Assembly: GCF_000012305.1 (NCBI RefSeq)
Contig: NC_007204.1
Coordinates: 682,001-746,000 of the forward strand
Reading direction: 5' to 3'
DNA length: 64,000 nt
Source of the DNA: Psychrobacter arcticus 273-4
GTDB lineage: Bacteria; Pseudomonadota; Gammaproteobacteria; Pseudomonadales; Moraxellaceae
The position numbers and the translations under genes are program-made. The notes under the pieces are model-generated. The model was not told where the DNA came from, searched no databases, and saw only the letters and a list, made by a program, of their open reading frames with translations. Position 1 is the stretch's first letter. Each line of letters opens with the position of its first letter. Positions 1 to 10,359 of this stretch are shown piece after piece.

Positions 1-1673
<1,673 letters not shown>

Positions 1674-1737
1674 CGAAAATAGTAGGTTAATCGTTATAAA
1701 TAGATGATAATCCTATTAATCATAAAGTAGATAAAGC

Positions 1738-4623
1738 ATGAGTGAAATTATTCTTAAGAAACCAGTCAACGTACTTAACCGTAACGTCAAATTCGATTTG
1801 AAGGACTTTTTTCTTCAAGCATCGTCCACTGTAGCAGGCACTGCAATTCAAGTCGCTACTGCAAATCCTGTAGGTGCGTTGACCAGTATCGTTAAAGGCT
1901 TAGCGAGTACCTCTAAATCAATATACTTAGAAGAAGTTCCAGTAGAAGAGAGGGCTTGGTTGCTTGTTGTGAGTTCTTTAACTCATGCTATCGCCAAGAT
2001 ATTAGAAGATTTTAATGATTTATTTGAAAATAGTATCGAATCTTCTCAACTGAATACAGTTAGCGAGCAAATCACTAACCAAATCAATGAAGTTGAAATT
2101 ACGCTAACAAATGAGTTTTTTAGCAAACCGCATAAATTAGCATTTTTAGAAGACTTCTCTCTTATTTTAGTTAGTTGGCTACAGCAGCTAGGATTAAATG
2201 ATAGTCAAACTAAGTCATTTATTTATCAGTTTAAATCTCAATTTCCGATGTCATTACATTATGAATGGGGTACAAATTCATCTTATTACGCCCTGATAGT
2301 TGAGAAGCTAGATACACCGTTTAACACTGTCAATAGACTGCAAAGACAGGCATCCGAATATCGCTACTGGCTCCAGCAGCAAGTTAATGAACGTATCTTC
2401 GAAGAAGCCTTTGGACTTAGACAAGTATATGTACCTTTAAGAGCTTATTACACACAAAAAACAGATAATGATGGTATTAAAGTCGATGAAAGTAACATAG
2501 AGGCTGAAGGTAGTGAAGTGCTTAACCTTAATAATAAAAATATCAATAAAAAAGTCTGCAATCTGTATGAAGAAATTAATAAATGGCTTAATCAGACTGA
2601 TGTAGAAGATAGCTTGAAAGTTATTAGTGGTGGACCTGGATCAGGTAAATCGTCTTTTGCTAAGATTTTAGCGGCAGAATTAGCTGAAAAATCCGATATA
2701 CCAGTTTTGTTTATACCTTTACATCGTTTTAAAATTAATGGTTATCTACCTGATGCTATTAGGCAGTTTCTTGACAATCACCATATATTAAGTCAAGAGA
2801 ATCTATTAAATGAATTAAATCTTCTTCTCATATTCGACGGTTTGGATGAACTGTCAATGCAGGGTACTAATTCAAAAGATATAGCGAACAATTTCACAGA
2901 AGAATTAAAGGAAGTATTGAGAGAAAAAAGAAGTTTAAACTGGAAATCCATTATCACTGGTCGAGAGCTGTCTATCCAGCAACAGCAAAACAAGTTAAAA
3001 AAGCAGAAGACTATTCTACATTTATTACCATACTTTATTAACGAAGATGATAGGGATGGTTTTGATGATCCCAGTAATTTGTTAGTGGAAGATCAACGTA
3101 ATGATTGGTGGCAGAAATTTGGTGAGCTAAAAAGTGAGGGCTTTGATGGATTACCTGAGATACTAGCAACTGAACATTTGGAGCCTATAACAAAAGAGCC
3201 TTTGCTAAATTATCTTTTATCATTGAGCTATTTGAGACAAGATATAAAATTTACGACAGATACCAACCTCAATCAGATATATGCAGATTTACTAGATTCA
3301 GTCCATGAACGGAAGTATACGGGTAGCCGTACTCATACTGGAATAAGCAATATTGAGAAAGAAAACTTTATACGAATTCTTGAGGAAATTGCATTAGTAG
3401 TTTGGCATGAGAATGGTAGAACCGCTAGTATTGATAAGATCATGGAACGATGTAAAGAGGCTGGAATTGCAAGCTACTTTGAAGAATTTAAAGGCGATGC
3501 AGAATCAGGTGTTATTCGTCTATTAATGGCGTTTTACTTTAGAGAATTTGACGGTAGTCAAGGTGAAAAAACTTTTGAATTTACGCATAAAAGTTTTGGA
3601 GAGTATTTAACAGCAAAACGGATAATGCTGGAATTAGAAATAATGCTAGAGGAAGTTGAGCGTGGTAGAAGTCGTGCAGGCTCTGGCTGGACAGTAGAGT
3701 ATGCATTTGAAAAATGGATAAAAATTTGCGGTGCTCAATATATCTCCTATGAATTAAACCGATTTATAGATGGTGAGTTTAAAATAATGATGTTAAAACA
3801 GAACGGACTAGAAAAAATAAAAAAATATCAGAGTTTAATGATCGAATTGATACAAATGTCAGTAAATGGGCAATCACCTATAAAAAACCTTAGTTTAAGC
3901 TCTTTTAAAGAGGATTTAACATATAGCAATATAGCTGAAATTGATATGTTAATAATACATTCACTATGTGCCAGATATACTAATAATGTGATTAAAAACG
4001 TTAAATATAATGATGAAAAAGCCTTTGATAGCTGGATACATAGGCTAGATTATAATATTGAAGGGCAATTCAATCATCTAGATCTTAGAAAGTGTGACTT
4101 AAGAAATATATTTTTAGGTTGTAATTTTGACTCCACAATACTAGATGATGGTAACTCGATTTTTTCCTCTTTTTTTATGTCAACATTTAAAAATGCAAGT
4201 CTTAAAAATGCCAAACTATACGTTACTAATTTTGAAAATGTAGACTTTGAAGGTGTAAATTTTGAAAACGCAAAACTTATAGAGTCTTCCTTGAAAGGTG
4301 CTAATATAAAAAATGTGTGTCTTTCAGGTGCTAACTTAGAAAGAACGAATTTTACTAAAGTCCAAGCTGAAGGCGCGGACTTCATGATTGCCAACCTTGA
4401 GGATGCTAATTTGAGTGAAGCAAATTTTACGAATACTAATTTCGTAGGTGCTAATTTTAAAAAGGCTAATCTTAATGGCACTGATTTTACTAATTCAAAC
4501 CTTGAAAATGCAAACTTTGAAGGCACTAACCATGAGGATGCTATTTTCACTGGATCAAATTTAAAAGGCACTATTCTAGAAGGTTTATACTCATCAGAAG
4601 ATAAGCTAGAGGAGACATTATGA
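1738..4623 (+). CDS. NACHT-domain STAND NTPase with C-terminal pentapeptide repeats (candidate NLR-like immune protein)
   Basis: 961 residues. Residues 1-240 are mostly helical with no motif I can name. A NACHT-type P-loop ATPase follows: Walker A GGPGSGKSS at 298-306 (K304), Walker B LLLIFDGLDEL at 362-372 (D367, D370, E371), a sensor-1-like TGRE with R409, and the typical NACHT-tail motif FTHKSFGEY at 615-623. Residues about 779-947 are tandem pentapeptide repeats of the A(N/D)(L/F)xx type, predicted to form a right-handed beta-helix. No signal peptide or clear membrane span, so cytosolic. Bacterial NACHT proteins of this architecture include proven phage-defence NLR relatives; here that role is inference. 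More AT-rich and richer in rare codons than its neighbours, suggesting transfer. Its stop overlaps the next start (ATGA). What it senses and its effector activity are unknown. Confidence 0.85.
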   Translation: MSEIILKKPVNVLNRNVKFDLKDFFLQASSTVAGTAIQVATANPVGALTSIVKGLASTSKSIYLEEVPVEERAWLLVVSSLTHAIAKILEDFNDLFENSIESSQLNTVSEQITNQINEVEITLTNEFFSKPHKLAFLEDFSLILVSWLQQLGLNDSQTKSFIYQFKSQFPMSLHYEWGTNSSYYALIVEKLDTPFNTVNRLQRQASEYRYWLQQQVNERIFEEAFGLRQVYVPLRAYYTQKTDNDGIKVDESNIEAEGSEVLNLNNKNINKKVCNLYEEINKWLNQTDVEDSLKVISGGPGSGKSSFAKILAAELAEKSDIPVLFIPLHRFKINGYLPDAIRQFLDNHHILSQENLLNELNLLLIFDGLDELSMQGTNSKDIANNFTEELKEVLREKRSLNWKSIITGRELSIQQQQNKLKKQKTILHLLPYFINEDDRDGFDDPSNLLVEDQRNDWWQKFGELKSEGFDGLPEILATEHLEPITKEPLLNYLLSLSYLRQDIKFTTDTNLNQIYADLLDSVHERKYTGSRTHTGISNIEKENFIRILEEIALVVWHENGRTASIDKIMERCKEAGIASYFEEFKGDAESGVIRLLMAFYFREFDGSQGEKTFEFTHKSFGEYLTAKRIMLELEIMLEEVERGRSRAGSGWTVEYAFEKWIKICGAQYISYELNRFIDGEFKIMMLKQNGLEKIKKYQSLMIELIQMSVNGQSPIKNLSLSSFKEDLTYSNIAEIDMLIIHSLCARYTNNVIKNVKYNDEKAFDSWIHRLDYNIEGQFNHLDLRKCDLRNIFLGCNFDSTILDDGNSIFSSFFMSTFKNASLKNAKLYVTNFENVDFEGVNFENAKLIESSLKGANIKNVCLSGANLERTNFTKVQAEGADFMIANLEDANLSEANFTNTNFVGANFKKANLNGTDFTNSNLENANFEGTNHEDAIFTGSNLKGTILEGLYSSEDKLEETL

Positions 4624-4991
4624 CCATCACCATTTACGGTATCAAATCTTGTAGTACTATGAAAAAGGCATTTGCTAAGCTTGATGAGCTGGGTGTCAAT
4701 TATGATTTTCATGATTATAAAAAACAAGGTGTCGATAAAGAGAGCGTTCAGCGCTGGGTCAAGGATGTTGGTATTGATAAAGTGTTAAACAAGCGTGGCA
4801 CAACGTGGCGCAAGCTGACTGATGAGCAAAAGCAAGTGGCGGATAGCGACGTGGATAAAGCCATTGACTTACTGATCGAAAACACCAGTATGATTAAGCG
4901 TCCAATAGTTGAAGGTGAGCTAACTAACAAAAATAAGCCGATACTATTATGCGGTTATGATGAAGCCGAGTTCGATACAAATTTCGCTTAA
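4620..4991 (+). CDS. ArsC/Spx-family thioredoxin-fold protein (YffB-like)
   Basis: 123 residues, the normal length for the ArsC/Spx/YffB family. It opens with ITIYGIKSCSTMKKA, where family members carry a single reactive Cys after the first strand (here C11), and ends with the family's IKRPIVE segment before a C-terminal tail. YffB-like proteins resemble glutathione-dependent arsenate reductases but usually have no proven arsenate role, and there are no ars genes nearby, so the substrate is unknown. Its ATG lies inside the last codons of the NACHT gene (4-bp overlap), implying co-transcription and translational coupling. A bidirectional terminator follows. Family call is secure, function open. 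Confidence 0.85.
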   Translation: MTITIYGIKSCSTMKKAFAKLDELGVNYDFHDYKKQGVDKESVQRWVKDVGIDKVLNKRGTTWRKLTDEQKQVADSDVDKAIDLLIENTSMIKRPIVEGELTNKNKPILLCGYDEAEFDTNFA

Positions 4992-5012
4992 AAAAAGCTG
5001 TTTTGTGAATTA

Positions 5013-5048
5013 AAAAAGCCCGAGCTTGAATAGCAAGCTCGGGCTTTT
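5013..5048. terminator. Bidirectional Rho-independent terminator
   Basis: Inverted repeat AAGCCCGAGCTTG / CAAGCTCGGGCTT with a 5-nt loop, flanked by an A-run on the left and T-run on the right. It lies between the convergent ArsC-like gene and argB and can serve both. Confidence 0.9.
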
Positions 5049-5067
5049 AAAGCAATTATTATAGCGG

Positions 5068-5988
<921 letters not shown>

Positions 5989-6079
5989 CTAAAATACGGT
6001 ATTAAGCGGTTGGTTGTTGCTATAAAAAATCATGGATAACAAAGCTGTGCTTGTGATAAAAAGTAGTTTTGATAACTGG

Positions 6080-7987
6080 CTACTGAGGAGAAATCGCCAC
6101 AATCTGCGCGGCTAGATTTTCATCAAATGGACGGCATAGCGCGGCAAATTTTGCTTGAATGTCTTGTAGATGTGCCATGCTATCTCCTGCAAAGCGTACC
6201 GTTAAATTGTGGCTAGTATTCGATTGGCGCAGCACCCCAAAACCATGGGCAAAATCCAAGCGCACCCCATCGATACAGCTCAGTTTGGTGCCAATTGGCA
6301 ATAAGTGTTTGGCTTGCTCTATGCTGATAGGTGGGTTTTTCGTAGAGCAACTACAAAGCGCCCGCTGACAGGTGCTGAGTACTTGATGGTCAGAGTAAGG
6401 CGACGGTGCAGCAGTTGCTTTAATAAGTTGTTGCAAATACAAGCACAGGCGGGTCAGCTGCTCAACGATTGAGCAATCGGTTAACGCGCTTACTGGGAGC
6501 GGCAAATAATGGTCAGCAGTACTGACTATATCCGGCAAGCTATAAATAATATCAGCAAGATTTGTCGTAACATTTAGACTACTTGCAGTATCAGCCGCTA
6601 GCCAATGTAGCAGCCTTAAGGCTGCATATATGGCATCATCATAGATAATAAAGCGACTGTCGTTAAAGATAAAATGCCCTGATAACTCGCCAGCAAATAC
6701 GATTTTCCCAGCAGAGTCCTGCATCTGTTGGCGCATTAGACTGCTACCAGTTTTGCTCATGATAGGTTCTGCGCCAAGCTCAGTCAGTAACGGTGGCAAA
6801 TGATGCGAGCATTTAATATCAAAGAGAATTTGCGGCGGAGATTGTAACTGGGTGAAAGCGACTGGACGCTCAGTCAGTGTTACCTTTGCCAATAAGTAAA
6901 GCAAGTGATCGGGCGTGACCACTTTGCCCATATTATCGACAATCATTAATCGGTCGCCATCACCATCAAAGGCGATACCTATATCTGCTTGATGATTGAG
7001 TACGCTTTGCTGCAATTGTTTGAGCCGATGTGGTTCAGTAGGATCAGGATTTCCCGCCGGAAAATCTCCATTTGGGGTGTCATTAAGTATGATGACATGG
7101 TGGCAAAAACGCTCAAATAAGGGCGGCGCGATATGACTGGTGGCACCATGCATACAATCGATAACAACCACCAAATCCAGCTTTGTAAGAAGTGATTGAT
7201 TGTTTTTATGACCGAAAATATTAGTATGCGGTTGGTTGTTGTGCGGATAGAATTCTTTGAATACTTGCACAATAGCATCGATATAATGCGCTGCTACATG
7301 CTCAGGCGATAAAGACGTTTGCTGATTACTAGTATGATTATCCACTACATTCAGTGAAATGTTTGACGCTTTATAGTCTTTTTGATTGTCTTCTTTAACA
7401 ATCGCTTTTCGAAAATTGATTGTTTCAAAATCGGTTTTTTGGAGGCAGCTTTTATGCAAGCCACTTTTCTCAAGCATGCCGTTGTCTAAAGAACGTTCAG
7501 TTAACTGCTGATAGGCTACTTGCTGATAAAGCGCCTGAATCTCTTCAACGCTAGGAGATTGATGATTAACCAACCACTTAATGCCTAAAACATCTTTGGC
7601 AGAATGACTGGCAGTCACAATGATACCGTGACCATAATATTGCTCAGCCCAAAAAACCATCATAGGAGTGGTAATCAGTCCCAACTGGATAACTTGTAGA
7701 CCGTGTTGGCTTAGTATAGTGGCAAGCTTTTGAGCAATAACGTCACTATCGCGACGTACATCATAGCCAATCACGACGATCGTTTTTTCGCTAGGCGTGT
7801 GCTGAGATAAACTGGGCGCAAGTTTGCTGTTATTAAAATTATACTTTACTGGAGAGGGATGTGTCACATTATAAAGATGAGCAAAAGCATGCCCTAAGGC
7901 TTGAATAAAATCAGTAGTGAAATGCTGGCGCGAACCGCGAATATCATAAGCACGAAATAAGGAGTGCTGCGCAGCAAAATACGGCAT
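6080..7987 (-). CDS. Phosphomannomutase/phosphoglucomutase (AlgC/ManB family), long form
   Basis: 635 residues; alpha-D-phosphohexomutases such as AlgC are about 460. Interconverts mannose- or glucose-1- and 6-phosphates to supply nucleotide sugars for LPS and capsule. The order fits the superfamily: N-terminal RAYDIRG (12-18), active-site serine loop TASH (125-128, S127), metal-binding DGDGD near 341-345, sugar-binding GELSGH, and a C-terminal phosphate-binding domain. The loop after the catalytic Ser reads SHSAKD instead of the usual SHNP. Extra sequence lies at about 45-66, 140-260 and near 525-550, which explains the length. AAGGAAAG stands before the ATG. The synteny dut-(this)-argB supports orthology to algC. 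Substrate preference cannot be read from sequence. Confidence 0.88.
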   Translation of the reverse strand: MPYFAAQHSLFRAYDIRGSRQHFTTDFIQALGHAFAHLYNVTHPSPVKYNFNNSKLAPSLSQHTPSEKTIVVIGYDVRRDSDVIAQKLATILSQHGLQVIQLGLITTPMMVFWAEQYYGHGIIVTASHSAKDVLGIKWLVNHQSPSVEEIQALYQQVAYQQLTERSLDNGMLEKSGLHKSCLQKTDFETINFRKAIVKEDNQKDYKASNISLNVVDNHTSNQQTSLSPEHVAAHYIDAIVQVFKEFYPHNNQPHTNIFGHKNNQSLLTKLDLVVVIDCMHGATSHIAPPLFERFCHHVIILNDTPNGDFPAGNPDPTEPHRLKQLQQSVLNHQADIGIAFDGDGDRLMIVDNMGKVVTPDHLLYLLAKVTLTERPVAFTQLQSPPQILFDIKCSHHLPPLLTELGAEPIMSKTGSSLMRQQMQDSAGKIVFAGELSGHFIFNDSRFIIYDDAIYAALRLLHWLAADTASSLNVTTNLADIIYSLPDIVSTADHYLPLPVSALTDCSIVEQLTRLCLYLQQLIKATAAPSPYSDHQVLSTCQRALCSCSTKNPPISIEQAKHLLPIGTKLSCIDGVRLDFAHGFGVLRQSNTSHNLTVRFAGDSMAHLQDIQAKFAALCRPFDENLAAQIVAISPQ

Positions 7988-8108
7988 TGCTTACTTTCCT
8001 TATTGTCGTGATTAACATGGTAATGGTTGATAAAAAATAAATCGCTGACTATTATTTATGCAATTTATGATAAATGACTATTCATGGTGAATAGAAATTG
8101 AATGATGG

Positions 8109-8573
8109 TTATTGACGACCGGAATGTCCAAAACCACCAGCACCGCGGGCACTGGTATCGCTAAACTCTGTCACGACTTCAAATTCAGGACGGGCAACAG
8201 GGACAACCACATATTGTGCCATGCGTTCTGCTGGATTGAGGACAAAGTCTTCCAGGCTACGATTCCAAATACTGACCATCAGCTCACCTTGATAATCCGC
8301 ATCAATCAAGCCGACTAAATTACCTAAAACAATACCATGCTTATGACCAAGACCTGAACGCGGTAAAATCATCCCTGCAAAGTTAGGATCTTGGATATAA
8401 ATCGCCAGACCAGTACCAATCAAATGCGTTGTCCCAGCTTTAATCGTCAAAGGCTCATCAATACAAGCGCGCAAATCAATACCAGCACTGCCATCAGTAG
8501 CACGAGTTGGCAAAGAAAACGCTTTATCTTCAGTAATTTTAGGGTTTAATACTTTAACTTGTACAGCTTGCAT
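8109..8573 (-). CDS. dut: dUTP diphosphatase (dUTPase)
   Basis: 154 residues, the usual trimeric dUTPase length. Hydrolyses dUTP to dUMP, keeping uracil out of DNA and feeding dTMP synthesis. Five family motifs are visible in order: GSAGIDLRA near residue 28, [11 protein letters not shown] (uridine-binding), [10 protein letters not shown] with the catalytic Asp, AERMAQ, and the flexible C-terminal [10 protein letters not shown]. First gene of the set leading to the phosphohexomutase and argB; the gap to the mutase is 121 bp. Confidence 0.97.
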   Translation of the reverse strand: MQAVQVKVLNPKITEDKAFSLPTRATDGSAGIDLRACIDEPLTIKAGTTHLIGTGLAIYIQDPNFAGMILPRSGLGHKHGIVLGNLVGLIDADYQGELMVSIWNRSLEDFVLNPAERMAQYVVVPVARPEFEVVTEFSDTSARGAGGFGHSGRQ

Positions 8574-8707
8574 AACGCACTCACTTAACGATTTAATGGT
8601 TTTTTAAACAGAATGAATCACATTTTTAAATATACTTAACAGCAATTATTATAATGAATAACTGATGGTTTTTAACTTTTAGTTTCTAAATTTTAACAGG
8701 CGATTGA

Positions 8708-10111
8708 CTAAAGAATCAGTACGCTCGCCAAGCCCAAGAATGACATAAAGCCGACAATATCCGTTACCGTAGTCAGGATAACGGAAGCAGATAATGCCGG
8801 ATCGATATTCATGCGTTTCAGCATCAGCGGAATACTAATGCCCGAGACATTGGCGGCAGTCATATTAATCGCAATCGCCAGACCAATAACTGCACTGATT
8901 TTTATGTTATGAAACCACAATTGCGCAATAAACGCCATGATTATCGCCCATATGATACCGTTTATCGCCCCAACCCACAGCTCTTTATTTAATAACCATA
9001 CGCGGTTAGAGCCACCGATTTGTCCCATTGCCATACCGCGAATGACGACGGTAAGTGTCTGCGAGCCTGCAATACCGCCCATACTGGCCACCACGGGCAT
9101 CAGTATCGCCAGCGCCACCACTTTTGCCAGTACTGCCTCAAACTGTCCAATCACAGCCGCGGCTAACAGCGCGGTGCATAAATTGATACCGAGCCAAATA
9201 CTACGGCTTTTGGCGCTGGTCAAAATAGGCGCAAACAGCTCTTCATCTTGACTGACGCCAGCCAAGTTTTTCATGGTGCTGTCGACATCATCTTGGATAA
9301 TCTCCATGATGTCCTCACCGTTTAGTTGACCAACCAGCTCGCCATGACTGTTAATCACTGGGGCAAAACGAATATCCTCTGAGCGAAAAATCGCCGCGGC
9401 ATCCTGAATGTCCAAGCGATCATTGATGGTAATTGCGGTATCAATCAAATCCGCAACTAGGGTGCTCTGCTTATGTTTAATCAAATCAACCAGACTTAAT
9501 AAGCCGAGTAATTGCTGGCTTTGATCGACGACCAATAGCTCTTGGCTTTCATCATCCAGTAAATCAATATTTTCTCGCAACCATTTCTGCACGTCAGCCA
9601 GCGTCATATCTTCTCGCACCTGAATAAGCTCAGGATCCATATAGCTGCCAACTTCCCAGTCGGCATAGGTATCGAGTTTATTGACCTGAATGCGTATATC
9701 TTCATCCAAAGTCGCCATCACCGAAGTACGCACACTTTCGGTGACCGTGTCTAGAATCTCTGAGATATCTTGCGCATCAAGATCTTGGGTAAACAGCGAT
9801 ATCTCTTTGGAAGAGATATTTTCCATCAATGGCTGGCGTGTATCAAACTCTAGCTCAGCTAGCACTTCACCTTTGATGTTGTCTGGTACTTGCGCCCAAA
9901 TCAGTAGTCGGCTCTGAGTCGGGAATGACTCTAATAAGTTGGCAATCTCATATTCTGACTGCCTCCCTAAAAACTCAGTAATCGCCTCGTACGCTTTATC
10001 TGCCACCAACTGTTGCAAGTAGAGTAGTTTATACTCAGCGTTAGATTCAGCCGGATTATAATCTCCCTGTCGGGTTAATGGTCGTTCAGAATTCGGCGTA
10101 GGAACGGGCAT
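8708..10111 (-). CDS. mgtE: Magnesium transporter MgtE
   Basis: 467 residues, normal for MgtE. The N-terminal helical domain (about 20-150) and tandem CBS domains (about 155-280) sense cytosolic Mg2+. Five hydrophobic segments from about residue 310 to the end form the channel, including the conserved MPVVASMGGIAGSQT stretch and an NVSGISIP segment. A dimeric inner-membrane Mg2+ channel gated by intracellular Mg2+. Single-gene unit between dut and rep. Confidence 0.95.
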   Translation of the reverse strand: MPVPTPNSERPLTRQGDYNPAESNAEYKLLYLQQLVADKAYEAITEFLGRQSEYEIANLLESFPTQSRLLIWAQVPDNIKGEVLAELEFDTRQPLMENISSKEISLFTQDLDAQDISEILDTVTESVRTSVMATLDEDIRIQVNKLDTYADWEVGSYMDPELIQVREDMTLADVQKWLRENIDLLDDESQELLVVDQSQQLLGLLSLVDLIKHKQSTLVADLIDTAITINDRLDIQDAAAIFRSEDIRFAPVINSHGELVGQLNGEDIMEIIQDDVDSTMKNLAGVSQDEELFAPILTSAKSRSIWLGINLCTALLAAAVIGQFEAVLAKVVALAILMPVVASMGGIAGSQTLTVVIRGMAMGQIGGSNRVWLLNKELWVGAINGIIWAIIMAFIAQLWFHNIKISAVIGLAIAINMTAANVSGISIPLMLKRMNIDPALSASVILTTVTDIVGFMSFLGLASVLIL

Positions 10112-10185
10112 AAAGGTTCCAAGTTTTTCAAAATTGTTAAATAATAATGACTAAGATATAGGCTTAATGTTTAATTAATGAGTTG

Positions 10186-10323
10186 TATAGTCGGTGAAAA
10201 GTAATATCGATACAACACGTATTGCTGGTGCAAATTTTTCTTGCTTGCTGTGCCTACGCAGACAGAGGCTGCAAAAAATTTACACCAGCAATACGGTAGC
10301 GACTTTAAAGTATTTCAACTATA
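10186..10323 (+). repeat. 138-bp MITE-like repeat, copy A
   Basis: Starts TATAGTCGGTGAAAAG and ends AAAGTATTTCAACTATA. Its inner halves form an inverted repeat around GCTTGCTGTGCCTACGC, with arms TATTGCTGGTGCAAATTTTT and AAAAAATTTACACCAGCAAT. Nearly identical 138-bp copies occur at 29749-29886 (opposite orientation) and 63683-63820. No coding capacity. TA at both ends is compatible with an IS630/Tc1-type mobiliser. Confidence 0.85.
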
Positions 10324-10359
10324 TTGAAAATAATAGAGGCAGACTTTAAAGGTTAAATA

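Noticed and set aside
4074-4727. 217-codon minus-strand frame opposite the pentapeptide repeats
   Set aside because: Antisense to the periodic repeat, which keeps the opposite frame open; no ribosome-binding site and a Lys/Ser/Phe-biased product.
10185-10324. Reading the 138-bp repeat as a small gene or plain terminator
   Set aside because: Its fixed length, both orientations and conserved ends fit a mobile repeat better; there is no start codon with a ribosome-binding site and no U-run.
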